A DNA stretch of 64,000 nt from positions 11,040,130 through 11,104,129 of the forward strand of contig NC_066835.1 in the NCBI RefSeq assembly GCF_001640805.2, in the 5' to 3' direction. This DNA is from Lates calcarifer (Eukaryota; Chordata; Actinopteri; Centropomidae). A model generated the notes under the pieces. The model saw nothing but the letters and a program-made list of their open reading frames with translations. It was not told where the DNA came from and ran no database searches. Shown here piece after piece: positions 1-11,400 of the stretch (its first letter is position 1; every line of letters begins with the position of its first letter). The position numbers and the translations under genes were made by a program.

Positions 1-3000
1 GGGGCTATTTTGGCGAGGCACATCACAGGAGCCTTTGGAGGGGCCATCTTTGTAAGTTTTAGGTCTGTTAATCTTTGTTTTGTCCTCAATAACATAATCT
101 CTCTCTGAGTCTCTTGCGTATTTTTCCCTGTTTTATAAGCCTCCTCCTTCATCCCTTTTTTTCCTCTTGGTAATGAATTTGCTTCCATCTCTTTGACCAT
201 TCCCTCTTGTCTCTGCCAACTGCATACAGAAATAATACTCGCAAAACACAACCATGTTTCTTTAGTGGTATTTATGTTTCATAATCATACAAAAATCCCT
301 CTCCAGTAATTGGCTGTAGTAAAAGAAATGCCAAGCACTGGCCTTCGCTTTACCTGCCCGAGTTAATGGTCCGTTAATAGTTTATGATCGTAATTACCCT
401 CTGAAAAAAGAGCATAAAATAGATTGCTTTGACCCTGGTGAACTCATCTTTCATTAATTAGAGGTCATCCTAATTGCCAGAGATGTGGAATGCATTAACA
501 AAAAGACTGAGTCAAGAGATGCAGACTGGCTGAAGGGACTGGATCATTTTTCATATGATGAAGTATGGAGATTTCGCTCCTGTGCTGTTACGGTAACCAA
601 CATCTGTACTTGCATAAAAGGGAAAATTTCAAGTGGTGTTCGCTCAGCGGCCGCAGCTAAAAATCTGCTCAGGGTGATTTATTGTGAAAATGTTGGATCT
701 GTCATTTTGTCAAACGGTGCCAAAAAACACAATTCAGGAAATGCCACGTTCAGGATGTGCTGCACTTCATCAACTCTCTGTTTCGGAAGTAATTTGCTTT
801 TGGAGGAGAGTCGTGGTGACTTTGTTTTCTTCACGTCTATATATTGTCCTGTTTCAATTATTTCCTATCGCCACTCTCTCTTTCTCTTTAGCTAAATGTG
901 TTTACTCCTCTGTCTCTCGGCACTCGTTTCACTTCTGCACAACTCAAGAAAAACAAAACGCTTGACAGCTAAGATGAGAGCAAACTTAAAAAAAAAACAA
1001 CAACTTAAACTTGAAAACAGAGAAACATTGTTACTGTGGGAGCCTGTTGTCTCATGTGACGGGCGTCCCGCCAACACATCACGTCACTGGAGTTGTGCGG
1101 CTTATGATTGCCTCCTTCCAGTAAAGAGTCCCAACCAATTTGCGGTTTAGTATTAAGAGAAGGGGAAAGGAGTTGAGTAGGTTTGAGTGGGGGCGGGGGT
1201 TGGGATGGGGGACTGGAAGGGTCGGCTCGGTCTAACATTAGCGTAATGAAAAACTCAGAGCCTGGACGTGCATTGTTGCAGCTGTGCTTCGACGCACCTA
1301 TAAAAGCTCTTCCACACCTCCAACAGCTCTCTGCTACCATATGGTAGCTGGCATTAAAGGCCCCGCAGTGGGAAGACACTAAAATTAGACTGGGGAGAGA
1401 GAGAGGCAGAGAAGGAGCGAAGGAGGGGGTGGGGGTGGGGGGGAGTTGCATCTTTGATTCTGCAGCCATCCCAGTGATACACTAACCATCTGGCGAGGAG
1501 AGGAGAAGGGAAGGGAAGGAGGGACCGGAGGATGAATGGATAGAAAACAGTGGATAAACAGAGACAGGGGATAAAGGGATAAAGATACGGAGAAAGAACA
1601 AATGAGACGGTGAATGAAAAGAGAGGATGTGGGAAGGATGTGAGGAAGGAGAGAGTGAGGACACAGAGTCCCTGTTTGTGTTGTTAACAGCCAGTAACGG
1701 CGGCTCTGGTGGGACCAATTTCTGCTGCCCACATCCATGCAGGACCTCAGTGGATAATATAAGCTTGTGAATGTCAGTTCACAGACGCACACATCTGCAG
1801 ATTTGCTCACGCACACGCACACAGGCGGCAGAAAATGAGATGATATTGTACTCGGGGAGAACTGACTGTCTTGTTTTCATAAATAACATTTACCTCATGC
1901 CTGTCAGTCAGACACAAATGGATAGAGCAGGGTAGGGAGGGGTAGATAAGGGACAGGGAACAGATAAAGAGCAAGAGGCAGAGAAATCAAGAGGAGGATT
2001 GAGGGGAAACAGAAAAAAATATGAGTAAAAAAGTAAGTGAAAAAGTGAAACAGATCCTTTCCAGAAGTGTGTAATAGAAACAAATAAGCTCTGTGTTAAA
2101 TGTTAGGGCTGTCTCTGCTCTCCATCTCTCAGCGCCACACTGATATTGATCTCAGCTTCACCTAGACCCCATAACATGATCTGAACTGCTACTGCACAGT
2201 GCATCCCTCAATATAAACCTGGAGCCCCATTTGTCATCTTTGACTGCCAAAACAAATCACCACCACCGCCGCCGCCTCACCCCTACACTGCGTCAGACAC
2301 CTCAAATCCCTCTGACATCGAGTATATGAGTATATACACTCGACACAAAATGGTCACTATTTCACCTGTGGATACAAACAGAAAGCCCATCATTCCTCTT
2401 CATTTTTATCTCCTGGGCTGGGATAAAGAGACGCGATGTGCGCTGGTGAAAAATGGGCTAAAGCGAGGGCACGGCTGGATGCTTAAGAGGAGGCTCCTTC
2501 CTCTATACTAATGGCTGAAAATAGGAAATACTTGCTGAAAATGTGGCTTTAGATGGATGAGGAATCGATGACAAAACAAGCCTGGGGGGAAACAGGAGAA
2601 GAAGGCTGGGAAGGAGCACGAGAGGGGATGTTGCCCTTGTGCCAAAACCACATTCATTGTGCTCTGCTACAGCACATGTTAAGCAAACCTCTTAAAAAAC
2701 AAACAAACAAAAAAAAAAACAACACTTCAATACTGTACAGAAAAATTACAGTCTCAACATGCTAATGCTAGGGTAAAAAGAGCGTATCGCTGAGACGACC
2801 TAAGCACTATTTAATTTGGACAATGGATGGATGGACAGATTGAGGGATAAAGAGAGAGAAAAAAGCAGATGATGTGACAGACAAAACAAGAGCGACAGTA
2901 GCTTGTGAAATTGCAGAGAAACTGAGCAACAAGCAAGGGAATATCAGGTTAGGGACAGATATAACAGAGAGCTAAAGATTCAAAGAGAGACTCCAAAAAT

Positions 3001-3141
3001 AGGGAGAAAATGGGGATAAATATCACGAAAATAAGTATGCACATCTGGAACTGGGCTGACTAAATGTTTTCCAGATTTGGTCAATCAGGCAGGCGGGCAG
3101 GCGGGCAAACCCTCTGTAGTAATGTATATTTGAATATCTAC
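1..3141 (-). other. runx1t1: Intron of runx1t1 (downstream of the 3232-3142 exon), non-coding
   Basis: No exon of the family is recognisable here; the next expected one (starting ANLPLLQREL) must lie left of the window. About 300-490 is unique AT-rich sequence with several TAAT/ATTA homeodomain-type cores and could be a conserved element. About 1385-1660 is a strongly purine-rich stretch (AGG/GAGA runs). About 2700-2720 is an A-rich run. Open frames in this region are short and show no family resemblance. Confidence 0.7.
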
Positions 3142-3232
3142 CTTCAGAAATGGGTATGACAAAAGGTCGCAGAGGGAAGTTGGTGGCTTCTTGGAGCTTG
3201 GAGTGAAATTCTTCGATGGTTAGCGTGGAATT
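3142..3232 (-). CDS. runx1t1: runx1t1 coding exon: middle of NHR1/TAFH, with an apparent +1 frameshift near its 3' end
   Basis: After an acceptor CCTCCAG (AG at 3234-3233) the exon reads [20 protein letters not shown] then LRPFVIP, exactly the family sequence. The family continues with F-L-K and a phase-0 boundary, giving a 90-bp exon. Here the exon up to the donor (GTAGAT at 3141-3136) is 91 bp and the final codons read I-S-E plus one base. One extra base lies around 3151-3154 (a T followed by a GGG run on the plus strand). No alternative GT donor nearby repairs the phase. NHR1 is essential to the family and everything else is intact, so a sequencing or assembly indel is the simplest explanation; a real polymorphism or lesion in one teleost copy is possible. 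The polypyrimidine tract of the acceptor is a (CT)n microsatellite. Confidence 0.9.
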
Positions 3233-3234
3233 CT

Positions 3235-3261
3235 GGAGGAGAGAGAGAGAGAGGGAGAGAC
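3235..3261 (-). promoter_or_regulatory. runx1t1: Splice acceptor polypyrimidine tract made of a (CT)n repeat
   Basis: On the transcribed strand the sequence immediately 5' of the AATTCC exon start is a run of TCTCTC units followed by CTCCAG. The polypyrimidine tract of this NHR1 exon is therefore itself a short tandem repeat, whose length could vary between individuals. Confidence 0.7.
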
Positions 3262-5969
3262 AGAGACAAAAAACACATGAATCCATGTGGAAGGCATTAA
3301 GTGATAATATTACTTATTGGAAGCTAAGCTATATCCTGGCCTGGAGTGAATGTTTCGGGTTTTTCGTAATAGGAAGCACATGGGCAGGCCACAGTGAAAA
3401 AGAGCCACAGAAAACAAAGACAGAGATCTCCTTCAATTAACAAAACAAATACACAAGCAGGAGTCACATCATCGATAAATACGCTGCATGATACAGAAAC
3501 TTGCTTATTGTTTATTTTTTACCAAGTGTGCTCTTTTTGAACATGGGCTTGAATATGATACACACTACAAATTTCATTGCAGTTGAATAGTTGGTGGACA
3601 TTTCAGTCTATTTTCACATTAGCACAGGTCTGCTTATTTGTTACCTGGATGGAGATGGGCTAATTTTTGTATTGCATTCCCTAATTTCTCTCCATTAAGA
3701 CAAATGCAGCTTTTCACAGAATGTTGGAAAATTGAGCTTCTTTGATTGAAACACAGCCTTCTAGTAACATCACAGGCGTGATTTGTTTTATTTCTCTTAA
3801 TTCCTTTTTCTTTGAGTCCATCACATGGACATTCATTTGGATGTACCCACACAAGCTTTCCTGTTGTATACATGTACATGCGCGGCATCTTTGTCCTTAT
3901 CAACACAGTAAATGTGCCTATGGAGTACCATAATGCTGCACGCCTGTGGTACCTCTCTCCATCAGTGAATAACCCTCTTTTCACAGAGCAGATAAGACCA
4001 AGGTGACCAAAATACATCACAGTAGCATGGGGTGGATCAATCTAATGTGCAGGAGATAGTGTTTTCTGTATGATTGCAAACAGGGGGCATGTGGATTTGT
4101 ATGTGTGTAGGTGTGTGTGTTTTCAAAAGTGGGTTGTGCGTTTCAGTTTGTCAACCATCCGCACCCAAACAAAGTCTAGTTTTTTTGGTTCCCTGTAACT
4201 CATATTGATGGCTGACAAGTCAGCAGTGACACTACTTTTAATTTTCAACATGAAGTATGATGCAGAAAGAAGAGTGAACAAGAGGGGGAGAGAGAGGTGA
4301 GCATGCACATGGGAGAAGATTCTGCTATATAACAAGCAAAAATACAAACAAAGAAGAAAAAAAATCAAGCGAGACGGAGAACATAAAAAAAAAGAAGCCG
4401 CAGATATTATTTTCCTCCCCACACTCTCAGCCTTATTTCCCAGACCTGAATTTTGTTACATTCAGCCTTACATCTGTTCGCCCAGATTGCGTAGGGGCTG
4501 TTCTTGACAGCTAGCGAAACCTCCTGAGTCTCCCTCTCTCCCCCTCTCCAGCACACAACTAGCTAATTAACGGTGTCACTCTTTTCAATAAGGCAGGGGA
4601 GGTGGTGGTGGTTGGTTTGGGGGGGGGGCGCACGGAGCGAGAGGAGAAAGAAGTTGGAGGGAGAGAGAGATATGGGGGGAGGGGGAGGAGGCGGTAAGCA
4701 AGCCAAAAGGACACAGGAGAGGCATGTGCATATGCAGACAGGTGAGAAAAATAAACATAGTGAAGCCAAAAGGAGGCTATGCTCTGTGTGGCTAATTAAA
4801 AAATTCCTCCCTCCATCTCCCTCAGCCTCCTCCTCCTCCCTGCGCAACATTCAATCACTATTTCTGTATTCCCCTGTTCGTTTATGCTCAGATTTTCTCG
4901 ATCACACAGACGCGCGGTAAATCTTTAGATTTCGTGATATAGCCTTGATGTTACCATGTCAGATAAACCACATCTGTCTCATCACATCTCGATGTTCAAT
5001 AAATGGTATTTTGATGTTTGCAGGCTTTATTTGGATGGAAGAAAACAAAAAGAAATTTTTTTGCACATGCTGCGATTAAACATTTTCATAGGTCCAACTG
5101 TTAGTCTTTGTATATGTGTTGTTTATATACTGTATTATTGGTTAAGTCAGATATATTGACTATCACACTTGCACTTTTTATTTACTATATTCCCCAGATC
5201 TTTATTTGGATTAGAAGTGATCATCCGCAATACCTTAATTTGTGCATCCTCTCAAAGCTACAATCATCATTTTATTGCAATTCCATCTATTTAGCAGCTA
5301 ACTAAATAAATAAGGTCTTAATGTTGCAACTGGCTGAGTCATGTTATGGTTATCAGGCACCTGCACAACCTTAATGATACTATTAGTTTGATGTTATAAT
5401 AAGAAGCCTAATCCTTATCACTGTGTGCCTGTGGTTTTCCATGTTACTGCGTGTTGTACTTCAATTTAAATAAATGTAATGCAATTAAATCCAGAGAGGA
5501 TCAGGTGCATAAAAATGGTAGTTTGATGTCATTCTTTTGTCCTTGACAACAACATGTTTTCAGTGTTTTGCCAGGCATTGTGTTACACTCAAGAAAGTAC
5601 TGATGGATGTCAATCCAGAAGGCAGAGATTTGCAAATCTCTCCAAGTGTTTATTTTACACTTATGCCTGAAGGACCAGATGAGTGAAGTTTCTGACATGA
5701 GAAAATAAAAAAGTCTTTCAAAAATACCACTGGCTGTTTTCATAATCAGCGCTAAGTATTTCAAAGTTATTTAAATCTTCATCTCTGTGACTGACGACTA
5801 ACCCGAGTTAAACTTTCTTCACTGGGTAAACTCCTTCCATCTGGTACTTCAGGCATGCTGAACAAATGCTAAGAATTATTCTCAAATAGCCTACAAACTG
5901 ATTCACTTACTCTTGCTAACATAAGACCTGGTGTCAGCTTTCACTCTCTGAGTCCTTTGAACTGCACTT

Positions 5970-6008
5970 CACACACACACAACACACACACACACACACA
6001 CACACACA
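5970..6008 (-). repeat. (CA)n microsatellite, (UG)n in the runx1t1 pre-mRNA next to a splice donor
   Basis: A nearly pure CA repeat of about 39 bp, with one AA interruption near 5981. In the minus-strand transcript it is a UG repeat beginning about 12 nt inside the intron after the NHR1 exon at 6262-6021. UG repeats are known binding sites for TDP-43 and CELF proteins; a role here is inference. Confidence 0.85.
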
Positions 6009-6020
6009 GTAGCTACTCAC

Positions 6021-6262
6021 CACTAGTCCTAGCACTAATGTGCGGACCCGCTCGCCGATTTCAGGCGAGATGTCGTTGCCGAACTGCTGCAGGGTCGTGA
6101 GAAAGCGCTTGAGCTTGCTGAGCTGCCGGGCGCCACAGGCCGGCGGCAGCTGCTGGTTGGCCAGAGAGGATGAGGAGGAGGAGCTGGGGCCGTTGCTGTA
6201 GCCGTTTGGGGGGGACGGAGCGCCGTTGAGCGCTGTGGGGGAGTGGCTACTGCCATTGGTTA
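6021..6262 (-). CDS. runx1t1: runx1t1 coding exon: Ser-rich linker and N-terminal half of NHR1/TAFH
   Basis: The 242-bp exon follows an acceptor CAG (6265-6263) and ends at a donor GTGAGT (6020-6015). Its first two bases complete a Leu codon and the remaining 240 give 80 codons: [20 protein letters not shown], a linker with seven consecutive serines, [17 protein letters not shown], then [20 protein letters not shown] and [11 protein letters not shown]. The part from about GARQLSK onwards is the start of the NHR1 (TAFH) helical domain, which in ETO proteins binds the AD1 motif of E-proteins and helps recruit corepressors. Conservation is near complete against human RUNX1T1 as I know it; Tyr replaces Phe in NGFSNGP. 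The exon ends in phase 0, matching the next exon. A (TG)n tract lies about 12 nt downstream of the donor in the transcript. Confidence 0.95.
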
Positions 6263-7034
6263 CTGCACGAGACAAGGACATAAATAATAGTATTAGGAGA
6301 AAGAAGGGCAAAAATGAGAACAGTTCTATTTTTGGAAAACATAATTTCCATGGTGACACACTGTTGTGCAAAAGTAACACTGCGTTCTTGTTTGTACACA
6401 AATCACTCAAAATAATCTACTGTACCTTTAACAAACATCAACAAAGGGAACAACATAGCTCAGCTTCATGGAGACCTAACCACTGATTTGAAGTGATTTA
6501 CATTCCCCTGAAAACATTCACAATCCTCAACATTTGTTTCCAATCACCGTGGCTTGTTTGATCCTTTGCGGCATCCTCTTACAAATAACATATTTCTGCA
6601 TTTGGAGACATGTTGCCTCTCTCCATCTCTTTCTCCCTTCCCCTCCTTCCCCCGCAGTCTAAACAAGCAGGGACAGCGTGACCCCCCGTCGTGCCCGGGT
6701 ACGGAAACAGTGTGTGCACGTGTCTGTGTGTGTATGTCAATGGGGGAGTTGGTGTACAAAGAGATACAAGGCGGCATAAAGCTTTCCCTCTAATGAGATT
6801 AGGTTTTGACTAGCAATCCACTCACTCCCCCTCTGGCCGCCGTCCAAAGCCGCCACTGTAAAGAGAGAGGAGAGAGACGAGATACTCAAACTGCATCTGG
6901 TAACAATTACGTCGGGTGGAAATCAAAGCATACTGCTTTGTTAAAACCTTCGGCATGCGTAATGAGAGAGCCGGGCCTTTTCCTCCCTCATCGCACGGAA
7001 GCCCCGACGTTAATTGTGGAGTGTGAGCATTTGC

Positions 7035-7134
7035 AAGAGAGAGAGAGACAGAGAGAGAAAGAAAGAGAGATAGATGAGAGAGATGAGAGAGAGAGAGAGA
7101 GAGGGACAGATACAAAGAGAGAGAGGGAGAAAGT
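7035..7134. repeat. Imperfect (GA)n microsatellite
   Basis: About 100 bp of GAGA runs interrupted by CAGA, AAAG and TAGATGAGAG units; purine-rich on the plus strand, inside a runx1t1 intron. Confidence 0.85.
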
Positions 7135-7546
7135 ATATACCAGAGACTAAGAAAGGGAGAGTAAGTGACTGAAAGAGAACAAAATAATGCCTCTGTTGCA
7201 GAGAACCAGGAGTACTAATGCAGACTTGAGTGCTCTGAGCATTTTGAACCACAGGGCCTTTGATTCTTTGATTCTAGTGCTCTTCATGCAAATGGTTAAG
7301 TATGTACTTCTAAGTGAATCCTAGGGTGTAATTTGCTCGTCACAGGCTATGTGCACGTCATGGCAGAGCTCCAACAGTTTGTAAGCGTGGGCGTTAATGA
7401 ACTTGTTGGGGGAGTTGTTGGGAATGACTGCAATTTGGAGAAGCTCAATGCAACTTGTTAAGAAGGTCTTCTGATGCTGATGTTTAATTCTTTTATTTTA
7501 CCGCTGCACAAGTATCGCACACATGAGCACATAACCCAGTCTCCTA

Positions 7547-8105
7547 CAAATTACATTTCTATACACCTAAACTGCAACAGCAAATATGTTGTGTAAGAAA
7601 TGTTCTTGCTGGCTGGATTACATTCAGAGACATTGGGTGGATGGCAGGCGTACAGAGTGCATGTCTGTCACTCCCGTGACTGCAGTTCACATCCATAGTC
7701 TGTGGGAAGGTTTAGGCAACAAAAGCACTTTGGTTACGGTCGGGGAAAGATCATGGTTTCACTTAAATGTAAATAAACATTGTGTCTGAGGTCACCGTGA
7801 ACTTTTTCTATATTAAACCAGACCGCAACCTTTCCACAACCTTAACTTAAGAGTGCTGCAAGTGTCAAAACACGACCACATGAGAGTTTAATAAAGTGGA
7901 CACTGCACTGCAAGATCGGACATTTTGGCAGAAAACAAATATGTAGTCTGTGAGCAATTTACTGTTCACAGACTACATATTTGACAGATGTTCAGTATCA
8001 ATGTGTCTGTGACTTCCATTAACAGAAAATGTAATCTGGTCACGATAATGGTTCTGACAAAATATATTTGCTGTTGCAGTTTCATTGTATAGAAACATGA
8101 TTTCT
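7547..8105. mobile_element. Fold-back/MITE-like element with about 45-bp imperfect terminal inverted repeats
   Basis: The left end (about 7547-7592: AAATTACATTTCTATACACC, then AACTGCAACAGCAAATATGT) reappears inverted at the right end (about 8060-8105: ATATTTGCTGTTGCAGTTTC, then ATTGTATAGAAACATGATTT). A perfect 18-bp inverted repeat (7936-7953 and 7966-7983, 12-nt loop) lies inside. The segment around 7710-7760 (TTTAGGCAACAAAAGCACTT and a GGGAAAGATCATGGTTTC block) belongs to a repeat family seen elsewhere in the window. There is no coding capacity, so the element is non-autonomous. I could not find a clean target-site duplication, and the superfamily is undecided. Confidence 0.6.
7936..7983. 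repeat. Perfect 18-bp inverted repeat with a 12-nt loop
   Basis: The arms are CAAATATGTAGTCTGTGA (7936-7953) and its exact reverse complement (7966-7983). It lies within the fold-back element and would form a cruciform or hairpin. Confidence 0.9.
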
Positions 8106-8318
8106 GGAATTGGAGCATGTGTGTGTTGCTGTGTGTATTTTCTTTGTGTGTGTTACTTCTGTAGACTGATGACCAGTGGTCTTACCTCCACTATGTAGGA
8201 ATGCACACAACCTTTTCTGAAGATGGCTTTGCTCTGTGTGTGTTACAGACCCTTTCTTCAACTTGGACCCTAGGCGATAAACCCTTAACGCTACAACTGT
8301 AAATCACGCTTTACTCAC

Positions 8319-8456
8319 GAGTTGTGGGGGTGTAGGAGCTGTTGCGTGGTGCTCCCTGTGTGCTGGGTGGGGGCGGCATGGTAGGGGGGGTTAACCTGGA
8401 CTGTGTCTTGACGTCCGCAGGTGAGTCGGGCATGGTGGAGCGCTTCCCAGTGCGAT
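8319..8456 (-). CDS. runx1t1: runx1t1 coding exon with MPDSP/proline-rich N-terminal segment
   Basis: The 138-bp exon lies between an acceptor (pyrimidine-rich tract ending TTTCAG at 8462-8457) and a donor GTGAGT at 8318-8313. It begins with the last two bases of a split codon, continues RTGKRST, then [38 protein letters not shown], and ends with one base of a Leu codon completed by the next exon. This matches the RUNX1T1 segment just upstream of NHR1, a flexible serine/proline-rich region. The internal Met of MPDSP is in frame and could start a shorter isoform. From knowledge of the human gene, this is the exon to which RUNX1 is joined in the t(8;21) leukaemia fusion, so the long intron before it corresponds to the human breakpoint intron. 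No stop or frame problem is seen. Confidence 0.92.
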
Positions 8457-11400
8457 CTGAAAGAAGACAAAGAAGACATGGGAAAGATTAGAATAACACA
8501 CCAACTGTAATACACTGATAGGTTAACACAGGAAGTAAACAAAGGTCAGGATGACACATTCCACATCTGTTTGCCTGGAAAGAACTATATCATTATTTGC
8601 ACATAACCAGCAGCAGGACTTAATTTGGTAACAAAGCTCCTGCAAGGTGCATCAGACAGACTAGATGTGGAAAAAGATGGCTCACAACATCATATGTCTG
8701 TGTGTCTTGCCACAATGACACTGATGCATATGCTCAGACTGTCAAATGAGAAGCCTGAGAGAAAGAGAGAGAGAGAGAGAGAAAGGAGAGACTCACAGAC
8801 ACACAGACAGACGCCCGAGAGAGAAGTGTAAATCTGCAGTGAGTACGGGTCTCATTCCACCACCATCTGTGCCATCCGGCATGCCCGCTGTACAGAACGA
8901 CGACACAACTCCTCTCTCTCCCCTGCTAACGACTGCAGTGCTCATTACACACACACACACACAGCATGCACACGCACTGTCCTAATGCCTGCATCTCTGG
9001 ATACTATGCTCACATCTGTTCAGGACGAGAACACGGCAGAAAAACAGACAAATTGTTCTTGACTTGTATTTCACCTGTGATATTTGTGACAAAAATGACC
9101 CCACACCTGAAAAATGAAAAGGACAAAACAGAAAAATCAGCCTCATCATACTCACTACTACTTATAAACAATTTCAAAGATAAAGCATTTATGAAAAACA
9201 AAACATCTTCTTTGATTACATTCCCATTTTCACCTCGTTCAGTTGCTCAGCAGATACCTGACCATATCAAATGTATGGGAACAGCAACAAGACATTATCA
9301 GAGTCTTGCACTGGTACGAGGGCTGAGCCCACACTGCGCAGGATAAGATACACAACTTGTCTCAGCAGCAGCAGTAACAAGCCTATCACAGAGTCAACAG
9401 ACTGTTATCAACTGTCTTTGTGGCACTTTGTGAAGGGGAAATATTTAAGAAAAAAAAGGAGGAGGAGATAGGAAGGAGGCTGGAGGGTGAAAAGATAAAG
9501 GAGAGACAGAGAGGAGGGAAAGGAGGAGCTGAAAGAGAAACAAAAGCACTATCTGTGACATTGGAAACATATAGCTATCATCATTGAGGGATTGCATGCG
9601 CCTTGACTCAAAGACACATAAACACACACACTCTCTGTAATCAGGGTGGTGAGGGTACATGTTCCAGAGACAGGGTGATCGCCGTCACACTTCCTTCTAC
9701 ATCCTCGCTTGTGTGTGTGAGTGCATATTTTTGCACAATAAATATGCATGCTGTTACATAATCTATTATTTTACATGTAACTATGTTTATTTGCATATTT
9801 TCCCCCAATGTTTGTGCAGTCAAGCGTGTTAAATATATGCACCAAAACCTACATAAATTATAGCACTCTACTGTGTGTGACTGTTTGGATCCATAGTGTT
9901 AAGTTTAGGCAAAATGAAAGAGAAATACTGATGTGAGAGAGAGAGGATAGCCTAAGCCTGTTAGCTAAGCCCGAGCCTCAGTAGCGCTCTGCCTTGCTGC
10001 TGCTGAGGTGCACTGTGACTAAGTACGTCAGTCACGCTGGCTCGGCTTCAGCAGCGGGGCAAGCGAAAGATGGAGATGTCACTGAAATTCTAAACAGAAC
10101 GCACTCCGTCGCTCCGTTTCTGGATTCAACGTTTTGGGTCAGTTTTCTATGTGTTGACCCTTTGAGAAATAAGCAGAGGGAGTATGATGGAACTCAACGA
10201 AACAATCACGCTCACCACAAAGCATACACCCAAGTGTCACGACCAGGAACATACCCAGGAACAGCAATGATTAGTTTCTCTAGGCTTTAAAGGTTTTCTG
10301 TGAAGCTCCGTGACGTACAAGAAAGCAAGGATTAATTTCTTTGAACAGTTTTCCAATAAACAAGAGTCTAAAATACCTACTAGCTGCTCCTAAATGCTTC
10401 ACTGTTCCTCATGTCCAACCAAACTAAAATGATCTGAACATGTAAAGATCTCCTCGCTGGTACTCTGATGTCGCAGGATATTCTCTTATTAAATGGTGAG
10501 AAATTACTCATTTTATGAGTCCCCCGGAGCTTCCAAAGATCCTCAAAACAAACAGATCCCAACCAAAACACTGTCAGAGGAGAGAAAAGAAAGGGACACA
10601 ACCATCACATCCCCTCCCCAGACAGAAGTCACACTCCTCCCTGCTAACCATGGAGGACTGTCCCTTCAACCTTGCAGTCTCTGGACCGACCCTAGGAGGG
10701 GACAACTGATAAAAGTCGCTGGGAAGGTGAGAATTATGTGGCTCCCAGGACACTGACATTGAGTCTGGGTGACTTTTAGGATGATCTGGGAGATACAGAC
10801 CAAGACTGAGAACCAGAACTGGAGCCTGAACTGTTTAGGTTAGGTGAATGGGTAAAGTTTGGGTTCAATCTCTAAAATTTTATGGTCTGGGTTTGGTTTG
10901 ACGCACACAGTTATTGTACTTTTAAAATGAATTTACTGATGTAATCACTGACTCACAGTAAATATAAGCTTTAGCTCATAAATGGAGGATTGGAATGAGA
11001 TGTGAAGGGGAAATGGATATATTGCAGGAGAGCAACATGAATGGATTAGTGGAAAAAAGCCGACTGATTAGGAAAGCAGAGAATAGAGGAACGGAGGTGA
11101 AAGAAGAGTCGATACGAGGGGAAGACGGGGAGAGTGGAGCGACTGTCCAAACTACCCACTGTGCTGCACATTTGGTAACTGCGCTCTCTACCCCTTTCCA
11201 CACACACATACATTCGTCCTCCATCCTCCCAACCTGGCCAGACTAAGAAAGGTTTACTACTCTAATTTCACCACAGTGAAAAAAAAAGTCTGGATGTGAC
11301 TATTTATTTTATAAACCCAGGATATAGCAGAAAAGCTAGTGGAAACATATAGTCTTACCCCTGGCTGCCAGCTATCATATCCTGTGTGCCTGCCTAAAAT

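Larger units (their letters stand above)
3233..6020 (-). other. runx1t1: Intron of runx1t1 between the two NHR1 exons
   Basis: A 2.8-kb phase-0 intron with GT-AG ends. It contains a GA-rich acceptor tract, a G-rich purine block at about 4600-4700 (runs of G up to nine), unique AT-rich sequence at about 4950-5500, and the CA repeat next to the donor. No other coding exon is seen. Confidence 0.8.
6263..8318 (-). other. runx1t1: Intron of runx1t1 between the MPDSP exon and the Ser-rich/NHR1 exon
   Basis: A 2.1-kb intron with GT-AG ends. It carries an imperfect (GA)n tract at 7035-7134 and, at about 7547-8105, a fold-back transposable element described separately. No coding exon is seen. Confidence 0.8.

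Noticed and set aside
1..60. Sequence resembling an exon followed by GTAAGT at the left edge (plus strand)
   Set aside because: It is on the strand opposite to runx1t1, is cut by the window edge, and gives no recognisable peptide.
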